A DNA stretch of 64,000 bases, from the NCBI RefSeq assembly GCF_028532725.1, contig NZ_JAQKGU010000001.1, positions 124,001 through 188,000 of the forward strand, read 5' to 3'. Both the position numbers and the translations under genes were made by a program. Under the pieces are notes generated by a model. The model saw only the letters and a program-made list of their open reading frames with translations. It was not told the origin of the DNA and did no database searches. Shown here piece after piece: positions 1 through 7,892 of the stretch. Numbering within the stretch: the stretch's first letter is position 1; each line of letters opens with the position of its first letter. The DNA is from Desulfovibrio sp. Fe33. Its GTDB lineage: Bacteria > Desulfobacterota > Desulfovibrionia > Desulfovibrionales > Desulfovibrionaceae.

Positions 1-562
1 CGACCAAAACCAGCGGCGGGGTGGACCGGGACGAAATCATCGGCATGAAGCGATCCATGAATTCCCTGGAAATGAACCCCTTGCCGTAGTCGGACAGGAT
101 GACCACGGAATATTCCGGGAGGTTCTCTTCCAAGATGATGAACAGTGTGTCGAGCTCATCGGGGGAGAGTGGACCGACCCGTTCCTGATCCACGCGAACC
201 ACCTGCTGGTTGTGCGCGATGATGCGCGTCTTGACCGTGGTGGGACGGCTTCCGTCCTGGATAAGCCTGGTGCTCAATCCGGCCTGGTTGCAGAGGTCTT
301 CAAGTACGGAACCGTTGCCGTCCGTGCCCACGGCTCCGATAAGCAGGGGCTTGCCGCCCAGGTCTGCGATGTTTCTGGCCACGTTGCCCGCGCCGCCCAG
401 AAGGAAGGATTCCTTCTCAACGCGGACCACGGGCACAGGAGCTTCAGGCGAAATGCGCTCGACGCCGCCCATGAGGTAGTGATCCAACATGAGATCACCG
501 ATTATCATGACCTTGTGGCCCTCTAGGGCTTTGACGGCTTTCAGAATCAGTTCATGTGACAT
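1..562 (-). CDS. hldE: D-glycero-beta-D-manno-heptose-7-phosphate kinase domain (HldE/RfaE1), partial
   Basis: This PfkB-family sugar kinase makes the heptose bisphosphate needed for ADP-heptose and the LPS inner core in the cytoplasm. The first 187 residues are visible; the 3' end lies beyond the left edge, so I cannot tell whether an adenylyltransferase domain is fused. Visible kinase features are the N-terminal IIGDLMLDHY strand, the ISPEAPVPVV substrate segment and the GGAGNVARN motif, all typical of RfaE kinases. The start is the ATG at 560-562 (MSHELILKAVK). A UDP-glucuronate-type epimerase 3 kb away fits surface polysaccharide synthesis, but parB, parA and another gene lie between. Confidence 0.88.
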   Translation of the reverse strand, partial: MSHELILKAVKALEGHKVMIIGDLMLDHYLMGGVERISPEAPVPVVRVEKESFLLGGAGNVARNIADLGGKPLLIGAVGTDGNGSVLEDLCNQAGLSTRLIQDGSRPTTVKTRIIAHNQQVVRVDQERVGPLSPDELDTLFIILEENLPEYSVVILSDYGKGFISREFMDRFMPMISSRSTPPLVLV

Positions 563-725
563 ATCGTAAACAACCAATGTTTTCCTGCTGTTGGTATCTT
601 GCCGCGACCTTTCCGGCTCATGCGGCGATCATGGCCTTCGCGGCCGGGGAAAACGGTGTGATCGCGAGAATTTCACGCACCGCTCGCATTACGTTCGATG
701 GAGTCCTTAAAAGGGGCTTTGATCC

Positions 726-1643
726 TTATTGGAACTGGACTCCAAACTTTTCCGCAACCGACCGCAAATCATCTTCAGCCTTGTAACTCACCGTCAACTT
801 ACCTTTTTCCGGAGAGCCGGAGATTTTAACCGTAAGTCCCAACATATCGGAAAGCTCATCCTGCAAAGCCTCCAGACGGGGGTCGATGGGACGAGGTTCG
901 GCTTTGGCGCTTCTAGAGGAGGGCGACGCCCCGACCTCGTCGGCCCCGGGGAGCCGTCCGTTCTGCTTGAAGAAGGACGCCTGAGCCTCGGCCTGCCGCA
1001 CGGTCAGCCCGTTTTCTGCGATACGGCGATGCAGTTCGGCCTGAGGCTCGGGATCGCTCACAGCCATGATCGCACGGCCATGTCCGGCCGACAGCACGTT
1101 TTGCTGAATGTCCGCCTGGACCGATTCAGGCAGGTTGAGCAACCGCAGGGAGTTGGCCACGGCCGAACGGCTTTTGCCCACCTGGCGGGCCAGTTCTTCC
1201 TGGCTCAGGCCGAATTCCTGCTGAAGCCGCTGATACCCAAGTGCCTCTTCGACCGAGTTCAAATCCTCCCGCTGGAGGTTCTCGATCAGGGCGATGGCCA
1301 GGCTTTCCTGGTCGGTCATTTCCCTGACCAGGGAGGGGATTTCCTCCAGTCCCGCTTTTTTGGAGGCGCGCAACCGGCGCTCTCCGGCCACCAGCTCATA
1401 CTTGCCTCCGCCGAGAGGGCGGACCAGGACGGGCTGGAGCACACCGCGTGTCTGAATGGACGCGGTCAGATCGTTGAGCGCCTCTTCGGAAAATTCGCGC
1501 CGGGGCTGGTGCGGGTTGGGTCTGATGGCTCCCACCGGAATGAGGCGCACCTCGGCAGCATCGGAAGTGACTTTCTCGTCCTCGCGCACGCCGCCGAGCA
1601 GCGCGTCGAGTCCACGTCCCAATCCCCTGTTGCTCAATGTCAT
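726..1643 (-). CDS. parB: Chromosome-partitioning protein ParB (Spo0J family)
   Basis: ParB is a CTP-dependent DNA clamp that loads at parS and spreads, giving ParA a substrate for origin segregation. The 305-residue protein begins MTLSNRGLGRGLDALLGG, the usual ParB N-terminus. It then has the nuclease-like region with the GERRLRA CTP-binding box, a helix-turn-helix region (LSQEELARQVGKSRSAVANSLRLL) and a C-terminal dimerisation segment. I chose the ATG at 1643 because a clear AGGAG lies 6 bases upstream; an in-frame ATG ten codons earlier lacks one. parA is on the same strand, separated by an oppositely oriented zinc-ribbon gene, so the usual parAB operon is split here. Confidence 0.96.
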   Translation of the reverse strand: MTLSNRGLGRGLDALLGGVREDEKVTSDAAEVRLIPVGAIRPNPHQPRREFSEEALNDLTASIQTRGVLQPVLVRPLGGGKYELVAGERRLRASKKAGLEEIPSLVREMTDQESLAIALIENLQREDLNSVEEALGYQRLQQEFGLSQEELARQVGKSRSAVANSLRLLNLPESVQADIQQNVLSAGHGRAIMAVSDPEPQAELHRRIAENGLTVRQAEAQASFFKQNGRLPGADEVGASPSSRSAKAEPRPIDPRLEALQDELSDMLGLTVKISGSPEKGKLTVSYKAEDDLRSVAEKFGVQFQ

Positions 1644-1733
1644 ATATGACTCCTGTCTGGCTTGTAATTTCATTCTTGCTCTAAATGACGCTAGTGCCTA
1701 TAACGCTCCGAAAACAGAACACATGGAGCGCAC

Positions 1734-2159
1734 ATGTCCCAGCACATCAATGAACTTTTCGACAAGGACGGCAACCTCGTCGGCGCGCTTTTGACCGCCG
1801 AAGCGTGGACAGCCGTCCGCGATCAGGTCATGGCCGCCCTCGGCGTCAGCGAGACCCCCACGGTCCAGGAAAAGCCGGAGCCTGTCTCCGACTGGGAAGA
1901 ACTCACCCAGTATTGGGACTTCCCGTATCCCGTGGACATGGACGTGACCTGCGATAATTGCGGCAACGAAACGGCCGACTGGTCCGAGGACGAACCTCGC
2001 CGATTCCGTCTCACGAGCGCCAACCTCGCCGGCTTGGTGTCCTTCAAGTGCATGAACTGCCGGGCTAAGGTGGTCAAAAAGCACTTCAAGGACAAAATAT
2101 CCACCGAGTGTACTCCCTATCAGGAGGACAAGATCACCTCCAAGGAAGGGCGGTACTGA
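1734..2159 (+). CDS. Conserved hypothetical protein with zinc-ribbon-like CxxC pairs
   Basis: A 141-residue soluble protein of unknown function. The C-terminal half carries two knuckles, CDNC near residue 78 and CMNC near residue 111, spaced as in a zinc ribbon. Residues 1-40 look helical, and an acidic/proline linker follows. The start is supported by a GGAG about 5 bases before the ATG. The gene sits alone on the plus strand between parB and parA, both on the minus strand, and converges with parA. A DNA- or RNA-binding role is possible from the zinc knuckles but not shown. I do not recognise a named family. Confidence 0.7.
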   Translation: MSQHINELFDKDGNLVGALLTAEAWTAVRDQVMAALGVSETPTVQEKPEPVSDWEELTQYWDFPYPVDMDVTCDNCGNETADWSEDEPRRFRLTSANLAGLVSFKCMNCRAKVVKKHFKDKISTECTPYQEDKITSKEGRY

Positions 2160-2178
2160 TCGCCGCTTGCTCACGTTT

Positions 2179-2205
2179 GCGCCGCCCGATCATCAGGGGC
2201 GGCGC
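2179..2205. terminator. Hairpin between convergent genes
   Basis: A 9-bp perfect stem (GCGCCGCCC / GGGCGGCGC) with a 9-base loop lies between the zinc-ribbon gene and parA, which converge here. There is no strong T run on either side, so this may be a weak or factor-assisted bidirectional terminator. Confidence 0.4.
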
Positions 2206-2223
2206 GGATGGAAAAGAACCTGC

Positions 2224-2997
2224 TTAAGCCCCGGCCGTAGCGCTACGCTCCACTTCCTGAGCCAGGGCCAGATACGCCTCCGCTCCCCGCGACTTGATAT
2301 CATAGTTGATCACGGGCTTACCAAAGCTCGGAGCCTCGGAGAGACGCACGTTCCTTGGAATGATCGTCTCGAACAGGTGTTGAGGGAAAGCCTTCCGCAC
2401 CTCATTCTTCACCTGCCACGAAAGTCTGTTGCGTGAATCGTACATGGTCAGAACCACGCCGAGGATATCCAGCCCCTGGTTGAGTCTTTTGCGTACCAGC
2501 TCATAGGTCATGAGCAACTGAGCGATGCCTTCCAACGCATAGTACTCGCACTGCAAGGGCACAAGCAGTTCCGTCGCCGCGCACAAGGCGTTCACGGTCA
2601 GCAGTCCGAGGGAAGGGGGGCAGTCTATGAGAATGAAGTCATACTCGCCATCCACCTGCTCGATGAGTTCGCGCAGATAGTATTCACGGCCGAACTTGTC
2701 CACCAACTCGATTTCAGCGCCCACCAGGTCCTGAGTCCCCGGCAGGATGTCGAGGAAGGGGACCCCGGTTTCGTAGATTGCCTTATGGATGTTCTTCGGT
2801 TCGAACAACACCGTATAGACATTCTCCCGTTTGTCCCCCGGGTAGAAACCCAGCCCGCTGGACGCATTGCCCTGGGGATCGCAATCCACCAGGAGAACGC
2901 GCTTTTCCATCACGGACAGGGAAGCCGCCAGGTTGATGGCGGTAGTGGTCTTGCCCACCCCGCCTTTCTGGTTCGCAATCACGATTCTTCTCGCCAC
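2224..2997 (-). CDS. parA: Chromosome-partitioning ATPase ParA (Soj family)
   Basis: ParA is a Walker-type ATPase that forms ATP-bound dimers on the nucleoid and moves ParB-parS complexes. The deviant Walker A (KGGVGKTTT) begins near residue 11, the switch region is LLVDCDPQGNASSGLG and Walker B is FILIDCPPSLG. The product is 257 residues from the GTG at 2995-2997, the usual length for chromosomal ParA. The frame stays open about 180 bases further upstream, but that stretch is made of the two parS palindromes read as MFHVK, so the upstream part is not coding. No promoter is obvious; ParB bound at the adjacent parS sites could influence transcription. Confidence 0.95.
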   Translation of the reverse strand: MARRIVIANQKGGVGKTTTAINLAASLSVMEKRVLLVDCDPQGNASSGLGFYPGDKRENVYTVLFEPKNIHKAIYETGVPFLDILPGTQDLVGAEIELVDKFGREYYLRELIEQVDGEYDFILIDCPPSLGLLTVNALCAATELLVPLQCEYYALEGIAQLLMTYELVRKRLNQGLDILGVVLTMYDSRNRLSWQVKNEVRKAFPQHLFETIIPRNVRLSEAPSFGKPVINYDIKSRGAEAYLALAQEVERSATAGA

Positions 2998-3046
2998 AGG
3001 ACCCTCGCTTTCGAGCTGCACTTGATGCGTTCGAGATAAAGTCGTT

Positions 3047-3062
3047 TGTTTCACGTGAAACA
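3047..3062. promoter_or_regulatory. parS site 1
   Basis: The perfect 16-bp palindrome TGTTTCACGTGAAACA matches the canonical bacterial parS sequence bound by ParB. It lies 50 bp upstream of the parA start. Confidence 0.95.
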
Positions 3063-3082
3063 TTCCTTTCCGAAAAACAGCA

Positions 3083-3098
3083 TGTTTCACGTGAAACA
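3083..3098. promoter_or_regulatory. parS site 2
   Basis: A second identical TGTTTCACGTGAAACA lies 36 bp centre to centre from the first, roughly 11 kb from dnaA, consistent with a partition locus close to the origin. Confidence 0.95.
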
Positions 3099-3180
3099 TC
3101 GTCCTCTTGTCGCTTCGAATGTCGTAGGCTGAATAAAAAACAAAGGCAAGAGACGAGGCTTGGAAAAGGAGAAAAGACAC

Positions 3181-3204
3181 AAAAAAGGGCGGCTAAAGCC
3201 GCCC
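3181..3204 (-). terminator. Intrinsic terminator of the epimerase gene
   Basis: The stem GGGCGGC / GCCGCCC with a 4-base loop is followed on the minus strand by six T residues. It lies about 30 bp past the epimerase stop codon and upstream of the parS/parA region, so it insulates parA. Confidence 0.8.
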
Positions 3205-3235
3205 TTGATGATCGTGATGATCGAGGTGATCGCCG

Positions 3236-4243
3236 CTATTTTCCGTAGTATTCGTTGTACCATTCGATGAAATTGCGGATGCCTACCTCAATGGTGGTGT
3301 CGGGCTTGAAACCGACATCATTCTGAAGATCGGAGACGTCGGCCTCGGTGGCGGGGACGTCGCCGGCCTGCATGGGCATGTAGTTGAAAATAGCCTTCTT
3401 GCCGACCACTTCCTCGATGACTTCAATGTAGCGGGAAAGCTCGACCACGGTATTGTTGCCGATGTTGTAGATCTGATAGGGGACAGAGCTGGTGCACGGA
3501 TCGGGCTTGTCGCCATCCCATTTGGGATTGGGCACTGCCGTCCGCTTCATGACCCTGACCACGCCCTCGACGATGTCGTCGATGTAGGTGAAGTCGCGAC
3601 GCATCTTTCCGTAGTTGAAAACGTTGATGGGCTTGCCTTCGATGATGTTCTTGGTGAACAGGAAAAGAGCCATGTCGGGGCGGCCCCACGGTCCATATAC
3701 CGTAAAGAAGCGCAGGCCGGTGGTGGGCATGTTGTAGAGGCTCGAGTAGGAGTGGGCCATCATCTCGTTGGACTTCTTGGTGGCCGCATACAAGCTCATG
3801 GGGTGGTCGACGCCTTCATGGGGATTGAGCGGCATCTTGGTGTTCAGGCCGTACACGGAGGAGCTGGAGGCGTAAACCAGGTGTTCGACGCCGTTGTGGC
3901 GGCAACCTTCCAAAATGTTGAGGAACCCGACGACATTGGAGTCGATGTAGGACCTGGGATTCTCGATGGAGTAGCGGACGCCCGCCTGCGCGGCCAGGTT
4001 GACCACATGGGTGAACTTCTCGGCCTTGAACAACTCGCTCATGGGTTGTTCGTCCTGAAGGTTGATGTTCACGTGCTTGAAAAGAGGGCTTTGCTCAAGA
4101 ATTTTGAGACGGGCCTTTTTCAGGTTCACATCATAGTAGTCATTCAGGTTATCAAGACCGACGACTTCATGTCCCTCGGCGGTCAGTCGTTTGGAGAGAT
4201 GAAAGCCGATGAAGCCTGCGGCTCCGGTCACGAGTATTTTCAT
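3236..4243 (-). CDS. NAD-dependent epimerase, UDP-glucuronate 4-epimerase type
   Basis: A short-chain dehydrogenase/reductase of the extended class that inverts the 4-OH of a UDP-hexuronate, supplying galacturonate-type sugars for surface polysaccharide. At 335 residues it has the usual length. The NAD-binding motif is GAAGFIG at residues 7-13, the catalytic triad region is SSSSVYG and the YAATKKS motif provides Tyr and Lys. The [16 protein letters not shown] segment is typical of the Cap1J/WbnF/LspL uronate epimerases rather than GalE. It is monocistronic, with a terminator just downstream and a long structured intergenic region upstream. Substrate is inferred from family resemblance. Confidence 0.88.
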   Translation of the reverse strand: MKILVTGAAGFIGFHLSKRLTAEGHEVVGLDNLNDYYDVNLKKARLKILEQSPLFKHVNINLQDEQPMSELFKAEKFTHVVNLAAQAGVRYSIENPRSYIDSNVVGFLNILEGCRHNGVEHLVYASSSSVYGLNTKMPLNPHEGVDHPMSLYAATKKSNEMMAHSYSSLYNMPTTGLRFFTVYGPWGRPDMALFLFTKNIIEGKPINVFNYGKMRRDFTYIDDIVEGVVRVMKRTAVPNPKWDGDKPDPCTSSVPYQIYNIGNNTVVELSRYIEVIEEVVGKKAIFNYMPMQAGDVPATEADVSDLQNDVGFKPDTTIEVGIRNFIEWYNEYYGK

Positions 4244-4592
4244 ATGAACGATCCTTATACCTGGTTTTAGCCAGGTGGTTTACTTGCGATGCATGGTGCG
4301 GAAGCGGACAACGCACGCCGCACAAAGCTCATACTCTACTTACAGCCCTAAGGGCAAGTTTTCATAACTTCGCATTGCCGCTTGGGTCGACAAATCACCT
4401 GAAAACCCAAGACAACATAAAAAAGTGGGAAATTACGCATAACATACTGGTATACAAGGGGTTACTTACTTTAGCCACATTTCGGCGGACAGCGATTTTC
4501 CAAGGAAAATCGACCTCACGTCCGCCGCGGACGTTCTCTCGCGTCAAAACGAAAATATGCGCGAATTTCACCCATATGGGCAAAACGGCCGA
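4244..4592. other. Intergenic region with a nested inverted repeat
   Basis: No convincing gene here. It contains a nested fold: outer arms GGCGGAC (4484-4490) and GTCCGCC (4520-4526) enclose a perfect GATTTTCC / GGAAAATC hairpin (4494-4511), and GTCCGCCGCGGAC (4520-4532) is itself palindromic. It lies downstream of the coaBC operon and upstream of the epimerase, so it could be a terminator or a leader structure. No T run is seen. Confidence 0.5.
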
Positions 4593-5342
4593 TCACAGCC
4601 GCATGTTGGCGATATTATCAATGGCCATCTGCTGTTCGTGGGGGAGCATTTCGACAAAACGGGACATGGGCGGCAGCCGATGCACTATGACGTTTTGCAA
4701 AAGATGCGTGACGGACTCGGGATCGGCGTCGGGAAGGATGACCCGGATAGTCTCCGCGCCGAAACAGATGATATGCGGAGTGTGCCACAACTCCCAGCCG
4801 CGCCAGAACATGGAGGCATCGGGTTGGAGCGCGCCGTCGATCAGCGCGGCCATAGGCCAGTAATTGATCGTTCCCGGGGGCCACTTCAGATGAGCCTGGA
4901 GATTCTTGAGCACGGAGCGTCGTCTGGGATCGGCCTGGCCGCCGAGATCAAGTCCCAGCTCCATGTAGGTCATGACCACCTTTGCGCCGGGTTTGGTGAA
5001 GCGCAGGAAGGATGACCAGGGCGCGGGGAAATTCGGCGTCACGCCGGACTGCGTTTGCGCAGCGGGCTGCGGAGCCTGGGTGGAGTGGGAGGGGCGGGAA
5101 ACGGGACGGCCGCTCCCGGGTTGGGCGGCAGGATGCTGCTGCGCGGCCGCCTCCCTTGTCCCCGCGGCCGGACGCGAGGAAGACTGGAGGGGCTGCGAAG
5201 CGGCTGGACGCTCGGAAGGGCGCGCGGATTCGGGCTGCGCCTCAACGGTCAGCCCGCCGGGAGCGTAGACGAACTCAAGCCCGGATTCGAGCCAGGGCCG
5301 GAGCGATTCGCGCACGTTCAGTCGAGAAGAAGGTGATCCCAT
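4593..5342 (-). CDS. Conserved hypothetical protein with Pro/Gln/Ala-rich linker
   Basis: A 249-residue protein whose function I do not recognise. Residues 1-35 form a short N-terminal part. Residues 36-105 are a low-complexity linker rich in Pro, Gln, Ala, Ser and Arg. Residues 106-249 are a compact domain with VVMTYMELGLDLGG, INYWPMA, HIICFGAETIR and VIVHRLPPMSRF segments. The alternating strand/helix look with a late His suggests an alpha/beta fold. The likely start (MGSPSSRL) follows a GGAG and overlaps the end of coaBC by about 25 bases, implying translational coupling. It is the last gene of a probable operon with the lipoprotein gene and coaBC. Confidence 0.65.
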   Translation of the reverse strand: MGSPSSRLNVRESLRPWLESGLEFVYAPGGLTVEAQPESARPSERPAASQPLQSSSRPAAGTREAAAQQHPAAQPGSGRPVSRPSHSTQAPQPAAQTQSGVTPNFPAPWSSFLRFTKPGAKVVMTYMELGLDLGGQADPRRRSVLKNLQAHLKWPPGTINYWPMAALIDGALQPDASMFWRGWELWHTPHIICFGAETIRVILPDADPESVTHLLQNVIVHRLPPMSRFVEMLPHEQQMAIDNIANMRL

Positions 5343-6544
5343 AGTCTCCATGCAACTTCGGTCTTGGGCAGTTGCGGCCACTGTTCCTTACGGCCTTTGG
5401 CGTCCATGACATACATCTCGTTGGTGGCCACGCCGAAGCCGCTGCCTTGGCGGGAGATGTTGTTGGCCGCAATAAGGTCGAGATTCTTGCTTTCGAGCTT
5501 TCTCGCCGCCTCTCCGCGAATGTTGTCCGTCTCGGCGGCGAAGCCGATCAGCTTCTGCCCCTCGCGCTTGGAACCGCCCAGCGTCTTGAGGATGTCCGGG
5601 TTGGTCTCGAACTGGACGGTGATGCCCGCTCCGGCCGAGGTCGCCTTCTTGAACTTGGTATCGCCGAAAGGCACAGGGCGATAATCGGCCACGGCCGCGG
5701 TCAGGCAAGCCATGTCCATATCCGGCCAAAGGTCGGTGCACGCCTCAAACATTTGCAGGGCGGTGGTCACGGGCGTCACGGTCACGCCGCAGGGGAAAAC
5801 GAGGGAAGTCGGCCCGGCCACAACGGTCACGTCCGCGCCCCGCAGGTAGGCGGCCATGGCCACGCACGCGCCCATGGTGCCGCTCGACGGGTTGGACCAG
5901 AAGCGCACGGCGTCCCACGGCTCGCGGGTGGGGCCAAGAGTGACGAGCACCCGCTTGCCCGCCATGTCTTGCGGAGCCAGCGCCTTGAGGGTCGCGACGA
6001 GAATCTCTTCCTGGGGCGCGAGGCGTCCGGTGCCGGTGTCGCCGCAGGCGACCGAACCGTCGTCCGGCGTCACCCGGATGTAGCCGAGCTCGCCGAGCAT
6101 GTCCCAGTTCCGCCTGGTGGCCGGAGCGGCCCACATGCGCGGGTTCATGGCCGGGGCCACGATCCTGGGCCCGGCAAAGGCGAGGGCCTGGCAGGAAAGC
6201 ATATCGTCGGCCAGCCCGAAGGCGAGCTTGGCCATGGTATTCGCCGAGGCGGGGGCGATGAGCAGGGCGTCCGCGGCCTGTCCCGGCTCAAGATGACCGA
6301 AGGCCGTATCCGCTCCGGGAGCTTCGTCGAACATGTCCGTATAGACGGGCGATGCTCCGAGCGCCTCGAAGGAGAGGGGCGTAACGAACCGGGCTGCGGC
6401 CTTGGTCAGGGTGGCCGAGACCATGCAGTCCGCCCGTTGCAGGGCGCGCGCCAGATCCAAGGCCTTGTACGCGGCGATGGAGCCCGTCACACCGAGGTGG
6501 ACGCGCTTGCCCATGAACCCGGCGAATTCATAATGAGGCTGCAT
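5318..6544 (-). CDS. coaBC: Bifunctional phosphopantothenoylcysteine decarboxylase / synthetase (CoaBC)
   Basis: This cytoplasmic flavoprotein joins cysteine to 4'-phosphopantothenate using CTP and then decarboxylates the product, two steps of coenzyme A synthesis. The 408 residues comprise the FMN-binding CoaC half (about 1-190), with GVTGSIAAYK, the AFGHLEP segment carrying the active-site His and the APAMNPRMW substrate clamp. The CoaB half follows, with LVTLGPTREP, AAVADYRP and GFAAETDNIRGEA. The start lies one base past the stop of the upstream lipoprotein gene, so the two are co-transcribed. An in-frame ATG ten codons later is an alternative start. Confidence 0.95.
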   Translation of the reverse strand: MQPHYEFAGFMGKRVHLGVTGSIAAYKALDLARALQRADCMVSATLTKAAARFVTPLSFEALGASPVYTDMFDEAPGADTAFGHLEPGQAADALLIAPASANTMAKLAFGLADDMLSCQALAFAGPRIVAPAMNPRMWAAPATRRNWDMLGELGYIRVTPDDGSVACGDTGTGRLAPQEEILVATLKALAPQDMAGKRVLVTLGPTREPWDAVRFWSNPSSGTMGACVAMAAYLRGADVTVVAGPTSLVFPCGVTVTPVTTALQMFEACTDLWPDMDMACLTAAVADYRPVPFGDTKFKKATSAGAGITVQFETNPDILKTLGGSKREGQKLIGFAAETDNIRGEAARKLESKNLDLIAANNISRQGSGFGVATNEMYVMDAKGRKEQWPQLPKTEVAWRLWDHLLLD

Positions 6545-6545
6545 G

Positions 6546-7007
6546 TTACTTTCTCTTCACGTCGCCCGAGTCCTTCACTTCCACCGCGAAAATGGTAGTG
6601 GTGGCGGAGGCGAAGGAGTCGTCGATCTCGATAACGCAGCTCTTGTTGTACTTCTCGAAGGTCAGGAACTGCACGGAGCTGGCCTTGTTGTTGGAAACCA
6701 GACTCCAGTTGTCCTTGGTCATGTTGTTGATGAAGTATTGCACCAGCTCGGTGATTTCGACCCGGCCCTTGAACTTCATGATCGCAGCGCGAAACTTGGC
6801 GTTGTCGAGCTTGTAGGACCCGTCGTTCACGTAGTCGATTTCCTTGGGGATCATGATGTCGTCGAAATCGAGATAGTAGTCCGGCTCCTGCTGCTGTCCG
6901 GCGGACACCTGGGGCGACCCGGAAGTGGAAGAGCTGGTTCTGGCGGTGCAGGCGGCCAGCGCGCCGACGATCAGCAGTGCCAAAAGAATTTTGGTGAAAG
7001 AGCGCAT
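6546..7007 (-). CDS. Putative lipoprotein
   Basis: A 153-residue predicted lipoprotein. Residues 1-19 form a signal peptide ending in the lipobox LAAC, a Ser/Thr-rich tether follows, and a mature domain begins near residue 40 (DYYLDFDDIMIPKEIDYV). The DNWSLVSNNKASSVQFLTFEK segment suggests a beta-rich fold, but I cannot assign a function. It is probably anchored to the outer or inner membrane facing the periplasm. It lies 40 bp downstream of the MerR-like gene and one base before coaBC, so it belongs to the same transcription unit. Confidence 0.75.
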   Translation of the reverse strand: MRSFTKILLALLIVGALAACTARTSSSTSGSPQVSAGQQQEPDYYLDFDDIMIPKEIDYVNDGSYKLDNAKFRAAIMKFKGRVEITELVQYFINNMTKDNWSLVSNNKASSVQFLTFEKYNKSCVIEIDDSFASATTTIFAVEVKDSGDVKRK

Positions 7008-7047
7008 TATTCTCCCTCCGGGCTGTGCGTGTGGTTCATTCTCTCAA

Positions 7048-7734
7048 TCAGGACGCGGCGTGCCTGAGCCGGTCGATCTTGTCCTGAAGGTATCTTTCCA
7101 TGTCCCGCCGGTCCTTGCGCAACCGGACGAGTTCGCTCTCGAGTATCTGAAGCTTTGCCTTGATATCCGAAGTGTCGAAGGTCAGCTTGAGGGCCATTTC
7201 CTCAATCTCCGCATCCTTCTCCTCTAGCGCCTTGGTCTGCTCGATTATTTCCTCGGGCAATACGGCAGGGCCGGAGGGCAGCTGCTTGATGCGTTTCTGA
7301 CTGCGGGCGAGAAGCACGAAGGCGGTCTTGAGCTTGTGAATGTCTTCCTGCTGCCGCTCAATGGTCGCCTTCTGATCCGCGATGACCTCCATGCACGAGG
7401 TGACGCGGGAAAGGACATCGTTGAAGGTGGCGGCCAGATCGGAGAAACCGTCCATGGACGCAACGGGCTGCCCCGCGCCCGAGGGGCGGGTGTCTACCTC
7501 GATGGTCCGGGGAAACTCGCTGTGCAGCCTGTCGTCGATCTCGCTGGTAACGAGACCGTCGCCGTAGAGTCGGGATATGCGCTCGAAGACGACCACGGAA
7601 TCCTCCGGGTACTTGGTCACGCGTCCGACCTTCCGGCCCCCGAGAAAATCCTTGAACAGAGCGGCGTACCGGCGCGCAGTCGGGGCGGGGATGCGGGTGA
7701 GTTTGGCTATCTCAGCCACGGAAAGCCAATTCAT
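7048..7734 (-). CDS. MerR-like helix-turn-helix protein with long coiled coil
   Basis: A 228-residue protein. Residues 1-60 form a MerR/excisionase-like winged helix (MNWLSVAEIAKLTRIPAPTARRYAALF). Residues 95-225 are almost wholly coiled coil with repeated E/K/R/L heptads (ADQKATIERQQEDIHKL, ALEEKDAEIEEM, LESELVRLRKDRRDM). It lacks an effector-binding domain, so it may be a structural DNA-binding or chromosome-associated protein rather than a classical MerR activator. It is divergent from queA and is the first gene of the lipoprotein-coaBC unit. The protein at 34840-35844 has the same overall plan. Confidence 0.75.
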   Translation of the reverse strand: MNWLSVAEIAKLTRIPAPTARRYAALFKDFLGGRKVGRVTKYPEDSVVVFERISRLYGDGLVTSEIDDRLHSEFPRTIEVDTRPSGAGQPVASMDGFSDLAATFNDVLSRVTSCMEVIADQKATIERQQEDIHKLKTAFVLLARSQKRIKQLPSGPAVLPEEIIEQTKALEEKDAEIEEMALKLTFDTSDIKAKLQILESELVRLRKDRRDMERYLQDKIDRLRHAAS

Positions 7735-7892
7735 GGATATGAAATAACATGAATTCGGCCAAGATCAAGCCCCTGCCGCCGAAAGCTCCCTTTGACCCAT
7801 ATACTGCCGATATCATTGAAAAAGAAAAAGATTCCGTTGAAATTCGAGGTGTTGTACAAAACGAATCGCACAAGGAGATTGGACATATATTT

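Noticed and set aside
2998-3180. N-terminal extension of ParA (in-frame codons upstream of 2997)
   Set aside because: These codons are the two parS palindromes read as MFHVK repeats, have no ribosome site and are absent from the ParA family.
4395-4583. A 62-codon minus-strand frame between the coaBC operon and the epimerase
   Set aside because: It runs through the nested inverted repeat and has no good ribosome site or family similarity.
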